The translations under genes and the position numbers were made by a program. Below the pieces are notes generated by a model that saw nothing but the letters and a program-made list of their open reading frames with translations, did no database searches and was not told the origin of the DNA. A DNA stretch of 64,000 nt from Euglena gracilis (lineage: Eukaryota; Euglenida; Euglenophyceae; Euglenales), in the NCBI GenBank assembly GCA_039621445.1, contig CP154956.1:80906474-80970473 (forward strand). Reading direction: 5' to 3'. This document shows, in pieces, positions 21,158-30,024 of the stretch (position 1 is its first letter; each line of letters starts with the position of its first letter).

Positions 21158-21690
21158 TTGCTTTCAACGCTGCATGCCCCGTCAAAGATGGCCCCTAGCC
21201 AGCACAGAGAGATGTCCAACCCTTCCGATGTTACACTTTATTTCCAGCAGTTAAAAAGTTTTAACCGTTACAACTCCTCTTTTCAGCTTTTGTATGCCGT
21301 CATGGAGGACATGGGTTTGCACCCCCCCCTCGGCCACCCCGCTGGACATTGCACAGGGCATCTTAAAATTAACTCAGTTTTCAGTGTCACAGGCCAGAAA
21401 CGCTTTTTGTGCTTGTCTGTTAATCCCAGGATGCTCGAGTCTGAGGTTTGAACAAATCCTTCAACCTCTGAGGAAAAAATGATCATCATCTGTGCAAAAG
21501 TATGCCGATTTTTGGGATGCCACCCCAATTGTACAAAGACTGGCTGCTGAGGAGGCCGGGCTGCATAATTTGCCCTTGCCTGACCTGCGCTTACGACTCA
21601 GAGTTTTTTTTGTGTTTATTTTGTTTATTCAGAACAGGGTATTTGGCTTCTTTATTTAGAACATTTTCCACGGTCCAAAAAAAGTTTTTG
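21158..21690 (+). pseudogene. Tyrosine-recombinase-like region of DIRS remnant F
   Basis: Across two frames: NPSDVTLYFQQLKSF, then QARNAFCACLLIPGCSSLRF, SSSVQKYADFWDATPIVQRL and LPLPDLRLRLRVFFVFIL. Placement after RNase H and the LRLRL...FR pattern fit the integrase-replacing tyrosine recombinase of DIRS-type elements. The catalytic R-H-R-Y set is not complete because the C-terminus is missing. Assignment rests mainly on context. Confidence 0.45.
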
Positions 21691-21960
21691 TAAACATTAG
21701 AAGAAAAGGTTGGAAATTACATCAATGGGAGCAGCTACCCTCTCTGAATTCACAAGTGCACATCAGTCCAGTGCATTTATGGGGGAGGATGTCAGGCGTA
21801 CAGCCCATATGGATAAACATGGGGGACCGGTTTTCCTTTCTCTTCAGCCCCCCTTTCCCGCTTTGAAGCCAAATTCCATCAATGGTTTCACCAAACGTTT
21901 TTTGTTGCAGCCAGGTGTGGAGTACAGCCGCGTCCACACACCATTGCATGGCAGTCATGG

Positions 21961-22456
21961 TGTGTACCAGGCAGCCATGATGCCATGGCATTGTGTGCTA
22001 CAAAGGGTGAATGCCTGTTAACTGGCCTTTGGCCAGCTGCACACAGTGCTATGTGATTCTGCACTAACTGGTGATGACGTCCCAGTTAGGGAATTCCTTT
22101 GCAGAATAAGAAACACTTGGTTCCTACTTAGCTTAAGGAGTTTCTCCTTGTGGCAAGGGCCAAAAGAGACGTCTCCCTGGGCCCGGGGCACGGTCTGGGT
22201 GAAGCTGTGCTACCCGCCGTGTAGAGTACTCTTAATTGTGGGAATTTTCTGCTTAAGGTCTTATTGGGTTGGTTTTGTAAGTAGGTTTTCCTTTGAGGGG
22301 CGAAGACCCCAATCTTTACAATTATTTTTGTTCTCTTTATCAAGACCCGAAGAGGTCAACAAGAACAACAGAAAAGGAACTCGGGTCCCAATTTTGTCAC
22401 TCCCGCGCCTTTTCGGGAAAAGGGAAAAGCGAAAGAGAAAGGGAGGGACGTACACT
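21961..22456 (+). repeat. 5' LTR of element C
   Basis: 496 bp. Relative to the 3' LTR it has an extra segment of about 115 bp around 22,137-22,255, and it lacks about 65 bp present in the 3' copy around 36,952-37,025. Otherwise the two are very similar. Confidence 0.9.
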
Positions 22457-22471
22457 TGGTAGCAGATTAGG
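22457..22471 (+). promoter_or_regulatory. Primer-binding site of element C
   Basis: TGGTAGCAGATTAGG abuts the LTR; the same 15 bases are in element B at 7127. Confidence 0.75.
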
Positions 22472-22645
22472 TAAACGGTCTTACGACCCCCCCACAATTT
22501 TTTCAGCTGAGCGCCAGCTCGTACGCACGGGCGAGGAGTCCCAGGTGGCACAAGCAGCTACGGCCGCACAAAAAGCCCCTGATCTCCCCACCTTTGCTTA
22601 CATTTTTGGGTTTTTGTGTTAATTTTCACAATTTTTTCCCAAAAT

Positions 22646-23050
22646 ATGCAGAGTACAACTCCCACCTGGAATGCACCTATTAACTATGAATTGTTAATAG
22701 GTTCACTCCGAAAAATGCAGAATTCAGACAAAACCGCTTCGGCGGTGTACAATTTTACAAAAGGGACGGGTGTACAAGCCGCTTCGGCGGATCCCCCCCT
22801 TACAACGGGTTTTAGGACCCAATCCCCCCCTACAACGGGTTTTCGGACCCCAGCCCCCCCTACAATGGGGTTTCGGACCTCAACCCACCTTACAATGGGT
22901 TTTCGGACCCCAACCCCCCCTACAACGGGTTTTTCGAACCAACCCCCCCCTGAAACGGATCCACAATGGGCAGACGCCCAATTCGCTACCGGAGGAAGCC
23001 AAACTCCACAGTGGGGTAAAGTCATCCAGGCGCAACTTCGAGGGTTTTAA
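22646..23050 (+). CDS. Gag of element C, N-terminal part
   Basis: The ATG at 22,646 gives MQSTTPTWNAPINYELLIGS, matching the Gag start of B. It is followed by five 10-residue Pro/Thr repeats (PPTTGFRTPA type) encoded by 30-bp tandem DNA repeats, ending QAQLRGF. The frame then stops, and 1.7 kb of non-coding sequence separates it from the next Gag piece. Since B runs on without this gap, the intervening stretch in C is probably an insertion or rearrangement. Confidence 0.6.
   Translation: MQSTTPTWNAPINYELLIGSLRKMQNSDKTASAVYNFTKGTGVQAASADPPLTTGFRTQSPPTTGFRTPAPPTMGFRTSTHLTMGFRTPTPPTTGFSNQPPPETDPQWADAQFATGGSQTPQWGKVIQAQLRGF
22792..22945 (+). repeat. 30-bp tandem repeats in gag C
   Basis: Five to six copies of CCCCCCTACAACGGGTTTTCGGACCC-type units. 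Each unit can fold as GGGTT-TTCG-GACCC. Confidence 0.8.
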
Positions 23051-24801
23051 TTACGCGCAGAGGCCGCGTTCGCGAGGTTTATGCACGACATGCCCGCCCG
23101 GGGGTTGATGGTCGGCCTGGAATCCCAACCAGGTCTAAAGGGGCAGGGCCAGGGTGCCGTAATCATCGCAGCACAGCAGCGCCGCGTAGCACTGTGCGAC
23201 AGCGAATCAATGCCAGTCAGTTATGTGATTTCTCTTTAAGTTCGGCTTATTGAAGCCGCCAGTACTTTGAACTTCTTTGAAGTGGTTAATTTCTCCGGTT
23301 TTCTGTGATTTAATTTTTTTGTTATTTTGCGGCCAGGGAAAAATTTTTTAGCTGATGACAGAAGATGGCGCCCCACCCTTTTGGGGGGGGGGGGCATAAC
23401 CTTTTTCTTTGGGGGGGGGGGGCAAAAAAATTCCCGAAATGCCTCAATTTTTGCCAAACAGGAAAAAACGCAGAAAAAAAATTAGCATTTGGACAACAGA
23501 ATCACCCGAAGAAATGCATCCCGAGAGAACGCCCGCACACACAAAAAAACAGGGGAACTCGCACTTGCAGTCCCGTGAGAGTGCCGAAGTGACACTGCTG
23601 CCGTTAAAACGATGCAGCCCAACGCGCACCAGCGGAAATACCACTGCAGTCTGCCACAGGTCACTCCAGGGGGGGGGGGGGACGCAACACGGACAATAGA
23701 AAAACATGCCCCAAAAAACCAGCGGAAGGATGAAAAAAGTGCAAAACCCCCCAAAAAATTCAGCTGGGGACAGAACGTGGAAAAATGCAACTTCCGCCCA
23801 GGATGACTTTGCCATTTTCTGCAAAAAAGGCGAATTTCTTTTGAAATTATCAAAAAAACGTTCACAGGGTTGGCTCCTGCACGCGGTGGGGGGGGGGGAG
23901 CTGTCCGCACCCACAGGGGGGGGGAAGCGGCCTGGTTGCGGATGTAGATGAAGAGGATGGACCATGACTTCGCACGCACACCATCAGCATTGTACCCGGT
24001 AAACAGGCTCCTTTTTAAGACCGGGGGGGGGGGAGGCCCCCTCCCCCAGCCACCCTGGGTGGCGCGGGACCCCGGGGGGGGGGGACCCAATTTCGCGGCC
24101 GTTAAAGGCAATCTTCAAAAATTTTCGGCGATTGAGGGCCGAAAACATGTACCTGGCACCTGGGTGGGTCTGGACCCGGACCTACCGACCCGCCCTCCCT
24201 CCCCCCAGGGGGTCGGGTGAAGCCCGCTGGGAAACAGATAAACAGATAAAAAATGTCGACCCTGGAACAACCCCCCCCCCAACCTGGAACCCCCCCACGA
24301 GGATAACGGTGGAAAGCCATGTGTGCCGGCTGCACCACAGGCGTCCAGCGTATAGGGAGGACTCCAGGGGCGTACTGCCACTGCCAGCCCAAAATAGATA
24401 AACGTTAGGAACAGGCACCCAGCGCAGATGGAAGCGGGCGAGAACGGCGTCTTGTTTGTTGCGGACGATGAACTGGTCCATGCTGCAGGGCCTGAAAGAG
24501 AAGGAGGAGAGAGAGAGATGTGGACAGAGAAAGAAAAAAGACAGCGACAAAAGACAAACAAGGAATCAATATTTTTTTTGAATACATCATGGGAAGCACA
24601 TCATGGCCGACCGACATCCTGTGAAAAAACGCGAATATTTGGGCGAACATTTGGTGAGTCCTAAAGCCGTAAGGGTTAAAAGTTGAATGCGGCCAAAAGA
24701 CGTCAGGGTTTATACACGGAATCAGGCCGTGTTCGCCAGGTTTATACACGTCAAAATTTCAGTGCGGATTAAAAGGATTCTGACATTAGGCCCCGCGGAA
24801 T
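23051..24801. other. Non-coding segment inside gag C
   Basis: Similar boundary sequences, GGCCGCGTTCGCGAGGTTTA (about 23,070) and GGCCGTGTTCGCCAGGTTTA (about 24,725), bracket most of it, consistent with an inserted or duplicated block. G-rich runs occur. At 24,004 CAGGCTCCTTTTTAAGACCG resembles one end of the MITE at 59,167, but no matching opposite end or target duplication was found. Confidence 0.45.
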
Positions 24802-25672
24802 ATGGCCACATCCGGTAACGCGACAGAAAATTTTTATCCACAAGGGGCGGACGCCCAAGTCGCTAACGCGACAGAAAATTTTTATCCACAAGGGGCGGAT
24901 GCCCGAGTCGCTAACGCGACAGAAAATTTTTATCCACAAGGGGCGGATGCCCAAGTCGCTTTAGCGACCGAAAATTTTTATTCCCAAGGGGCGGATGCCC
25001 GAGCCACTACTGCGGTGGAAAATTTTTCCTTACAAGGGGCGGATGCCCAAGCCGCTTCGGCGGTACCCCCCTCACAACTGGGTTTTCGAACCCAAACCGC
25101 TTTAGCGGTGCCCCCCCCTACTACAAACTGCTTCGGCGGTGCCCCCACCCTCCAAGGGTCTTCGGACCCAAGCCGCTTAGGCGGTGCCCCCCACCTCCAA
25201 GGGTCTACGGACCCAACCCGCATTCGCGGACCCAACCTTACAATCGCCGCATTTGCGGTACAACATAATCCTACAATGGGTCCACGGACCCCCTCCGCTT
25301 CCGCGGAGTCTGACTCACAAGAGGGCAGAATGCCCGAACGGGGTTGGCAATTAGTGCCTTTTGGCACCCAATTGCCAGCAGAACCCCCCCCTTACGAGGA
25401 CGGGTTGGAAACACCTTGCTTTTTCCAACCCCCCCCGGCCCTACCACCGGTAAGCCCCATTCGGGACTTGCCCCCCCCTCCACAATTGGGAGAAATCCCA
25501 GCTCTACCTTGGTCCGCTGAAATGCGGTTGGTGGTCCCAGACACTGCCGGTGTCATTGTTCCCATGGACAGACCGGGATGAGTTCTCCAGTAATACCGTT
25601 GAGCGCGTAGTCCCAAATTTACCGGAGAACCACCCACTACAACAGCAATTTCGACACATCGAAGCATGTGTC
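24802..25672 (+). CDS. Gag of element C, repeat-rich segment
   Basis: Starts with five copies of a 16-residue unit (NATENFYPQGADAQVA type, 48 bp each). A Pro-rich part follows with DGLETPCFFQPPPALPPVSP, matching B at about 7760, and RLVVPDTAGVIVPMD. A single stop at 25,579 precedes ERVVPNLPENHPLQQQFRHI, which again matches B (RLPGHHPLVRQFNHV). The frame is therefore conserved up to about 25,672, where the inverted segment begins. Function: N-terminal Gag region, unknown in detail. The DNA here is densely packed with perfect small hairpins. Confidence 0.65.
24826..25045 (+). repeat. 48-bp tandem repeats in gag C
   Basis: Five copies of a unit containing GCGACAGAAAATTTTTATCC then ACAAGGGGCGGATGCCC. 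Several units carry a GTCGC-loop-GCGAC hairpin. Confidence 0.85.
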
Positions 25673-26476
25673 CAAAATTAGTTATGACCGTTTCTCGGTC
25701 TTGGAGTTCCGCATTCGCGGTTTGTAGGCTAATAATCACCGCATCGCGGGATTGGAGCTCCGCCGTAGCGGTTTGTAGCGCATTGGAAGCAATTTCAAGT
25801 TTTTGTATATCATTTTGCCACTTTTCATGGAGGAAATCCTGCCGATGCGTGATTTCCGCCACTTCAGTGTGCAATGTGGTCAAATTGTAGGAAACTTCAC
25901 CGCATTTGCAGGAAGTTTGTTCCAAACGAGCAATCCGCTCTTCCAATTGTTGAGCCAAAGCTCTTTGTACATAGTTTTCGCGTATTTGTGCAAAATTTTG
26001 ATGAAAACTCGCGTTTTCATCACCCAAACGCAAAATGCGTTCTTGGGACTGTTGTACAACATTGGACAAAGTTGAAAAGTGCTCATATGACACATATGAG
26101 CCCAGTTCCGCACCCGTATGCACTTTATCCCGTTGTTGTAACCGGGACTGCATTTCTTGCATTGTATAAGAAAAGTTTTCCAGTTTTGTGAACAATTGTT
26201 GTAGATTTTGTTGTAAATGTGAAAATTTTGCGTTATTCCGCGATTCCGCGGTATGGAGGGTCTCTTGTACCTGTTGGAGGTTTTGCACCAAGGTGTCGCG
26301 CAAAAATGCGTCAAAACCTTGGTGGAGGTTCTGAAGGTCCATTGTAGTGGAGTTGAAATTCTTTTGGCAAAATTGTCCAAATTCTTGGATATATTGCCAA
26401 AGGAAATCCAGCTTGCCGAAAAACGGCCTTGTGACTGTCTTCGTCAAATTGTAGGACTTGGTTCAGTGTTTTAGCG
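25673..26476 (-). pseudogene. Inverted Gag segment of element C (coiled coil)
   Basis: On the minus strand the segment reads, in the order of element B's Gag, TLNQVLQFDEDSHKAVF, (shift) LDFLWQYIQEFGQFCQKNF, LHTAESRNNAKFSHLQQNLQ, YVSYEHFSTLSNVVQQSQER, ALAQQLEERIARLEQTSCKC and LQTATAELQSRDAVIISLQT. B has the same blocks on the plus strand, and both flanks of this segment in C are plus-strand Gag. So about 0.8 kb of the gene was inverted in place. The longest minus-strand frame is 351 codons, but its last 90 residues run into antisense of the neighbouring segment and are meaningless. Confidence 0.75.
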
Positions 26477-27366
26477 CATCCAAACCGCGAATGCGGACCT
26501 CCAAACTGCGTTTGCAGACCTGAAAACCGCTTTTGCGGATGTTTCGGGACTACAAACTGCAATTGGGGACTTACAACGCCGCTTTGCGGAAACTTCCACC
26601 AAAAATCCCAGTATGGGAGCACTACGATCTACTGTAACCGATTTGCACAATCAGTTACAAGCGGATGTGAACAAACTCGAATCTGCGTTTGCGGATTTGC
26701 ACAAACGGTGTAACGGTATTCAAAATTCAATTCCGGATGTCACCGGCATTGAAACCGCGCTTGCGGATTTGAATACCCAACACAAAACCTTACAATCAAC
26801 CACTTCCCATTTACAAAAACGCGTGCAAGCACTTTCTACAAAGGTCTCCGGACTCCAACCATCTTCGGATGGACAAACGGTTCGCAAAGTCGAACTACCC
26901 CCTGATTTTCGCACATTTTATGACCAAATGCTCGCGAAAAATCAGGTAAACTTACAAGAATTTTGTGAAACCTTGATGAGGACCGAAAATTCGGTCACCC
27001 AGCAAGTTCTCACACTAAAACGACAAATGTCGGAGTTGGAGAACCGACTTTCTACAACGATGGACGGCAAAACCGCTGAAAATGCGGTAGGGGTACCCCA
27101 ACCTACGTTGGCTACCTCAATCACACAAACCGAGAATCGGTTGAACACCATTACAACCGCAATGGAAACTTTGGCCAAACGGGTCCAATACTTGGACACC
27201 ACTTTCCCAAAGCTTTCAGCGGACTTTGACTCCATTGTTGACAAATTACCACTTTTGGATGAACTACCCTCATACCGCAAACGTATTAAGCGTTTGCAGT
27301 GTGATGTTGAACGAATTTCGGACCTTTTCCAAGTGGTTGGTTCATTGGATTGGTTGGTTCATTGCA
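26477..27366 (+). CDS. Gag of element C, second coiled-coil segment
   Basis: Plus-strand Gag resumes with heptad-like repeats (QTANADLQTAFADLKTAFAD, IETALADLNTQHKTLQSTTS), then PDFRTFYDQMLAKNQVNLQE (B: PYFKAFYDKMLTGNKEILQD) and LPSYRKRIKRLQCDVERISD. It is uninterrupted to 27,366 where a foldback element is inserted; the frame on the far side is the same. Predicted role: coiled-coil assembly region of Gag. Confidence 0.65.
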
Positions 27367-27845
27367 GTTAGTGCGACCGGAAAAAATGTCACCGTGCGCC
27401 GCGACCACCGCGGAAAATTTTTTTTTTGCAACCGGCAGCGCCGCGGCAAAATTTTTTCTGTGCGCCGCGAATGCCGCGGCACTGGTTTATGTGTGCGCCG
27501 CGACCGCCGCGGAAACTTTTTTTTGGAAAAATTCAACGGGTGGGACTGGTGCTACCTTGGCAACACTTTGTTTTGCCAAAGCCCGGGTGAGCACTTTCTA
27601 TTAATCTAATTGTTTCCACCAAAAAAATGTTGGGTGTTGTGTTGCTGCCAATACGTCCTTGAGCTCCGGGCAGAAAATTTTTTTCTGCCGCAACCACCGC
27701 GGAAAATTTTTCCGCTTGCGCCGCGACCACCGCGGCAATAAATTTTGCTCGTGCCGCGACAGCCGCGGCAAAATCTTTCTGTGCGCCGCGACCACCGCGG
27801 AAAAAAAAATTTTGTGCCGCGGCAGGAGCGCCGCGGCGCACTAAC
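27367..27845. mobile_element. Foldback/MITE-like element with CCGCGG hairpin clusters
   Basis: 479 bp with terminal inverted repeats GTTAGTGCG...CGCACTAAC. The palindromic 4-bp target site TGCA lies at both ends (27,363-27,366 and 27,846-27,849), extending the visible repeat to TTGCAGTTAGTGCG. Each half carries several CCGCG-loop-CGCGG hairpins separated by A/T runs. The left and right clusters are mirror images around a unique centre of about 130 bp. Insert plus one TGCA is 483 bp (161 codons), so gag on both sides is in the same frame. No transposase is encoded. Confidence 0.75.
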
Positions 27846-27849
27846 TGCA

Positions 27850-29393
27850 AGTATGATTTTGCATTGAGTTTGGATGAGATTCATGCAAAATCCCGCAACC
27901 CCCCGCACTTTGCCAATGAAAACGACGTTTTCAGTGGTCAAAATGCAACTTCCAGCTTACAAAGCGCTGTTTGCGCCTCAATCGAAACTTCTTCGGATGC
28001 CCGACATGCAACTCGCGACTTTGTGCATCAAATTCGCGGCTCGTTGGATGCCAATTTTTCCAAAGGCGCAGTATGTGCACCCCTACAAGCATCCTTGGAT
28101 GCACTTGCCCAAGCATCCACGGATGCACATGATCATGAACATGCTTACAATTGCGATTACAATCGCCCGTTTATACCACAACTTAAGATTCCCCTCCATA
28201 AGGGTGAATCTTCGGATGAGGAACCGGTTTTTGCCTCAAACACCGTGAATCCTCCGGTTTTACAACAAGAATTTCGTGAATCGGAACTAATTCGCGGAAT
28301 GAGCCATACCCCTACCCCGGGTATTGGTCATTGGTCGCGAATACGAAACGCGGAATCTACCGCGGTTCCCCGATTTGCGGGTGAACAACGGGATTCCTAC
28401 CCCCCTGGTATGTTACCACACCCCGAATCGCGGAATTGCGACACTTTACAATCAGAATCGCAGAATCGCGACATTCTACAACAAGAATCGCGGAATCGCG
28501 ACATTCTACAACCAGAATCGCGGAATCGCGACATACCACCACCAAATTCGCGGAATCGCGATGTACCATACACCCATGGTACCTGTGGTACCATGAGTAA
28601 CAACCTGGATGCGCATTCGCGCATGCCACCGTCACAACCCTGTACCAACAACCATGACGGAAATCGCACACCGCAACGCGATTTCAAAGGTACAATTACA
28701 ATTGCCAACAAAGTTAAGCCACAATGGGACGGAGATCCCACAAGTTGGAAACAGTTTTGGCGCGACTGGGAATACTACTGGGACCTTAAGGGTCCAACCC
28801 AGGACGGGAACCCCGAGGTAATCAAAATGGAATTTATTGATTGCCTCCCTAAGGAAGAAAAAGAACGCGCCCGACAACTTGTGATCCGGAATCGGATTTC
28901 TTTCCCAGAACTGGTTGACCAATATGCGTCAACCTGTTCAAGTTTGGTATCGCGAATTGCGCTGGAGAACAAATGGCGGCAATTCGCGCCAAGTGACCGA
29001 AAATGGAGGTCCATTGACCTTTGGTATTCCAAATGGTTGGGATTGGCCAGTGAAGTTGATGAGTTGGGTGAAAACCAAATGAAAGAACAGTTTGAGGCTG
29101 TTCTTTTGAATTTCATCCCCAACCTCATCAAAGAAATTCACCGCGAGGAGCTTGCGGGAAACACACTTTCACTTGAACAACGGTGGAATTACGTTTCCAA
29201 ACAAATGAAGCTCAAACAACTACTGAATCAGATACAATCGGCGTTCAGCCACCACCCGACCGCAGGAATACCCAGTTTTTTCGGTCAACGCCTTACAAAA
29301 AGCGAAGAATTCGCACAAATCCTCACAGGAATACACAAATACTTCCAAATCTCCGAAGCGAGACTCCAAAACGCACAATTCTTTTTCATCTGA
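27850..29393 (+). CDS. Gag core (capsid-like) of element C
   Basis: After a variable region with 11-residue repeats (ESRNRDILQP, 28,430-28,575), the core begins KVKPQWDGDPTSWKQFWRDW, then NPEVIKMEFIDCLPKEEKER, RQFAPSDRKWRSIDLWYSKW and NQMKEQFEAVLLNFIPNLIK, an all-helical pattern with conserved Trp residues also seen in the Gags of B, D and G. It fits the capsid domain of Ty3/gypsy-type Gag. From about 29,276 a T6 run marks a 1-nt shift: the biologically sensible frame continues one base over into the zinc-knuckle region, and the annotated frame's last 35 residues are spurious. Confidence 0.75.
28430..28575 (+). repeat. 33-bp tandem repeats encoding ESRNRDI units
   Basis: About four units, each with a TCGCG-GAAT-CGCGA hairpin or variant. 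Confidence 0.8.
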
Positions 29394-30024
29394 CCAAAAT
29401 TCGGATAAATTGTGTTTTTTGTGCAACAAATCGGGGCACAAGTCCCGTGACTGCCCAAATCCTGATACGCGAAAGCGACATCATAGCCCACAAGGATCAA
29501 ATTCATCGTACAATTCAGGCTACTCAACGTTTTTGTACAAACTTGATAAACCACAAGATACAAAGCATCGACAAAGATCCCCATCACCGTTCCGCGAACG
29601 CGGACGCGATCGTGAATCTCAAGGTCGGTCATCCCGATCCCATATAAAACGTGATTCAAATCGCGAGTCATCGCGATCCCGTTCGCGAAGTAGATCCCCC
29701 CCTTCGCGATTACAATCCTGGAAACCGGGATACCACACCCGTGGTCGAACGGATCCTCATTCACCACAACGACAATCGGGTGAAGGCCCATCCAAGTCAC
29801 AAGACCGACAACGGTGTTCCCTTTGTGGATCACACAACCACCACTCTACAAAATGTCACCATTCTCATTCCTCCCGTACAAATCAACGTCATCGCGATTC
29901 AAATCGCGGTGTTAAAACGCGTTACAAGTCCAATCACCACAAGCACGGGTTTAAAACTTCCTCTTTGGAGGAGGGAACCCCGGCTTTGGGCAGGGAGGGG
30001 GATGAGAACCCTGAATCCTCTTAG
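29282..30024 (+). CDS. Gag nucleocapsid of element C: two zinc knuckles flanking an SR-rich linker
   Basis: CFLCNKSGHKSRDC and CSLCGSHNHHSTKC both have C-x2-C-x4-H-x4-C spacing, the retroviral/retrotransposon zinc knuckle that binds RNA. Between them lie about 120 residues very rich in Ser, Arg and Pro, including SSRSRSRSRSPPSR, like the RS domain of SR splicing factors. The frame follows the Gag core after a 1-nt shift at a T run. It ends at 30,024 and no protease or RT follows. Likely role: RNA packaging. The RS-like linker might be phosphorylated or target nuclear speckles, which is inference. Confidence 0.75.

Larger units (their letters stand above)
19801..21700 (+). mobile_element. DIRS-like retroelement remnant F
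   Basis: Contains, in order, RT (19,801-20,150), a connection/RNase H region (20,190-20,720), an inverted RNase H-like piece (20,786-21,148) and a tyrosine-recombinase-like C-terminal region (21,160-21,690). No terminal repeat was identified. The left end meets the AT-rich spacer and the right end lies about 260 bp before LTR element C. Confidence 0.6.
22733..28534 (+). repeat. Array of perfect short hairpins, mostly with 4-nt loops
   Basis: Examples (stem-loop-stem): ACCGC-TTCG-GCGGT 22,733-22,746; GTCGC-TAAC-GCGAC 24,859-24,872 and 24,907-24,920; GTCGC-TTTA-GCGAC 24,955-24,968; CCGC-TTCG-GCGG 25,052-25,063; GGGTT-TTCG-AACCC 25,080-25,093; ACCGC-TTTA-GCGGT 25,096-25,109; GGGTC-TTCG-GACCC 25,156-25,169; CCGC-TTAG-GCGG 25,173-25,184; GGGTC-TACG-GACCC 25,201-25,214; CCGC-ATTC-GCGG 25,218-25,229; CCGC-ATTT-GCGG 25,247-25,258; GGGTC-CACG-GACCC 25,278-25,291; CTCCGC-TTCC-GCGGAG 25,293-25,308; CCGC-GAAT-GCGG 26,485-26,496; CTGC-GTTT-GCAG 26,506-26,517; CCGC-TTTT-GCGG 26,527-26,538; TCGCG-GAAT-CGCGA 28,488-28,501 and 28,521-28,534. 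Stems vary while pairing is kept. Many loops are of the UNCG class closed by C-G, the most stable RNA tetraloop type. Confidence 0.85.

Noticed and set aside
24004-24280. Second copy of the hAT-like MITE
   Set aside because: Only one end-like sequence (CAGG...TTTTTAAGACCG) is present; no inverted partner or 8-bp duplication was found.
25392-25680. C-terminal 90 residues of the minus-strand coiled-coil frame
   Set aside because: They are antisense to the plus-strand gag segment 24,802-25,672, whose sequence matches element B.
24859-28534. Regularly spaced palindromes as a CRISPR array
   Set aside because: Stems change from unit to unit, there is no constant 25-40-bp repeat with unique spacers, no cas genes, and the context is a eukaryotic retroelement.
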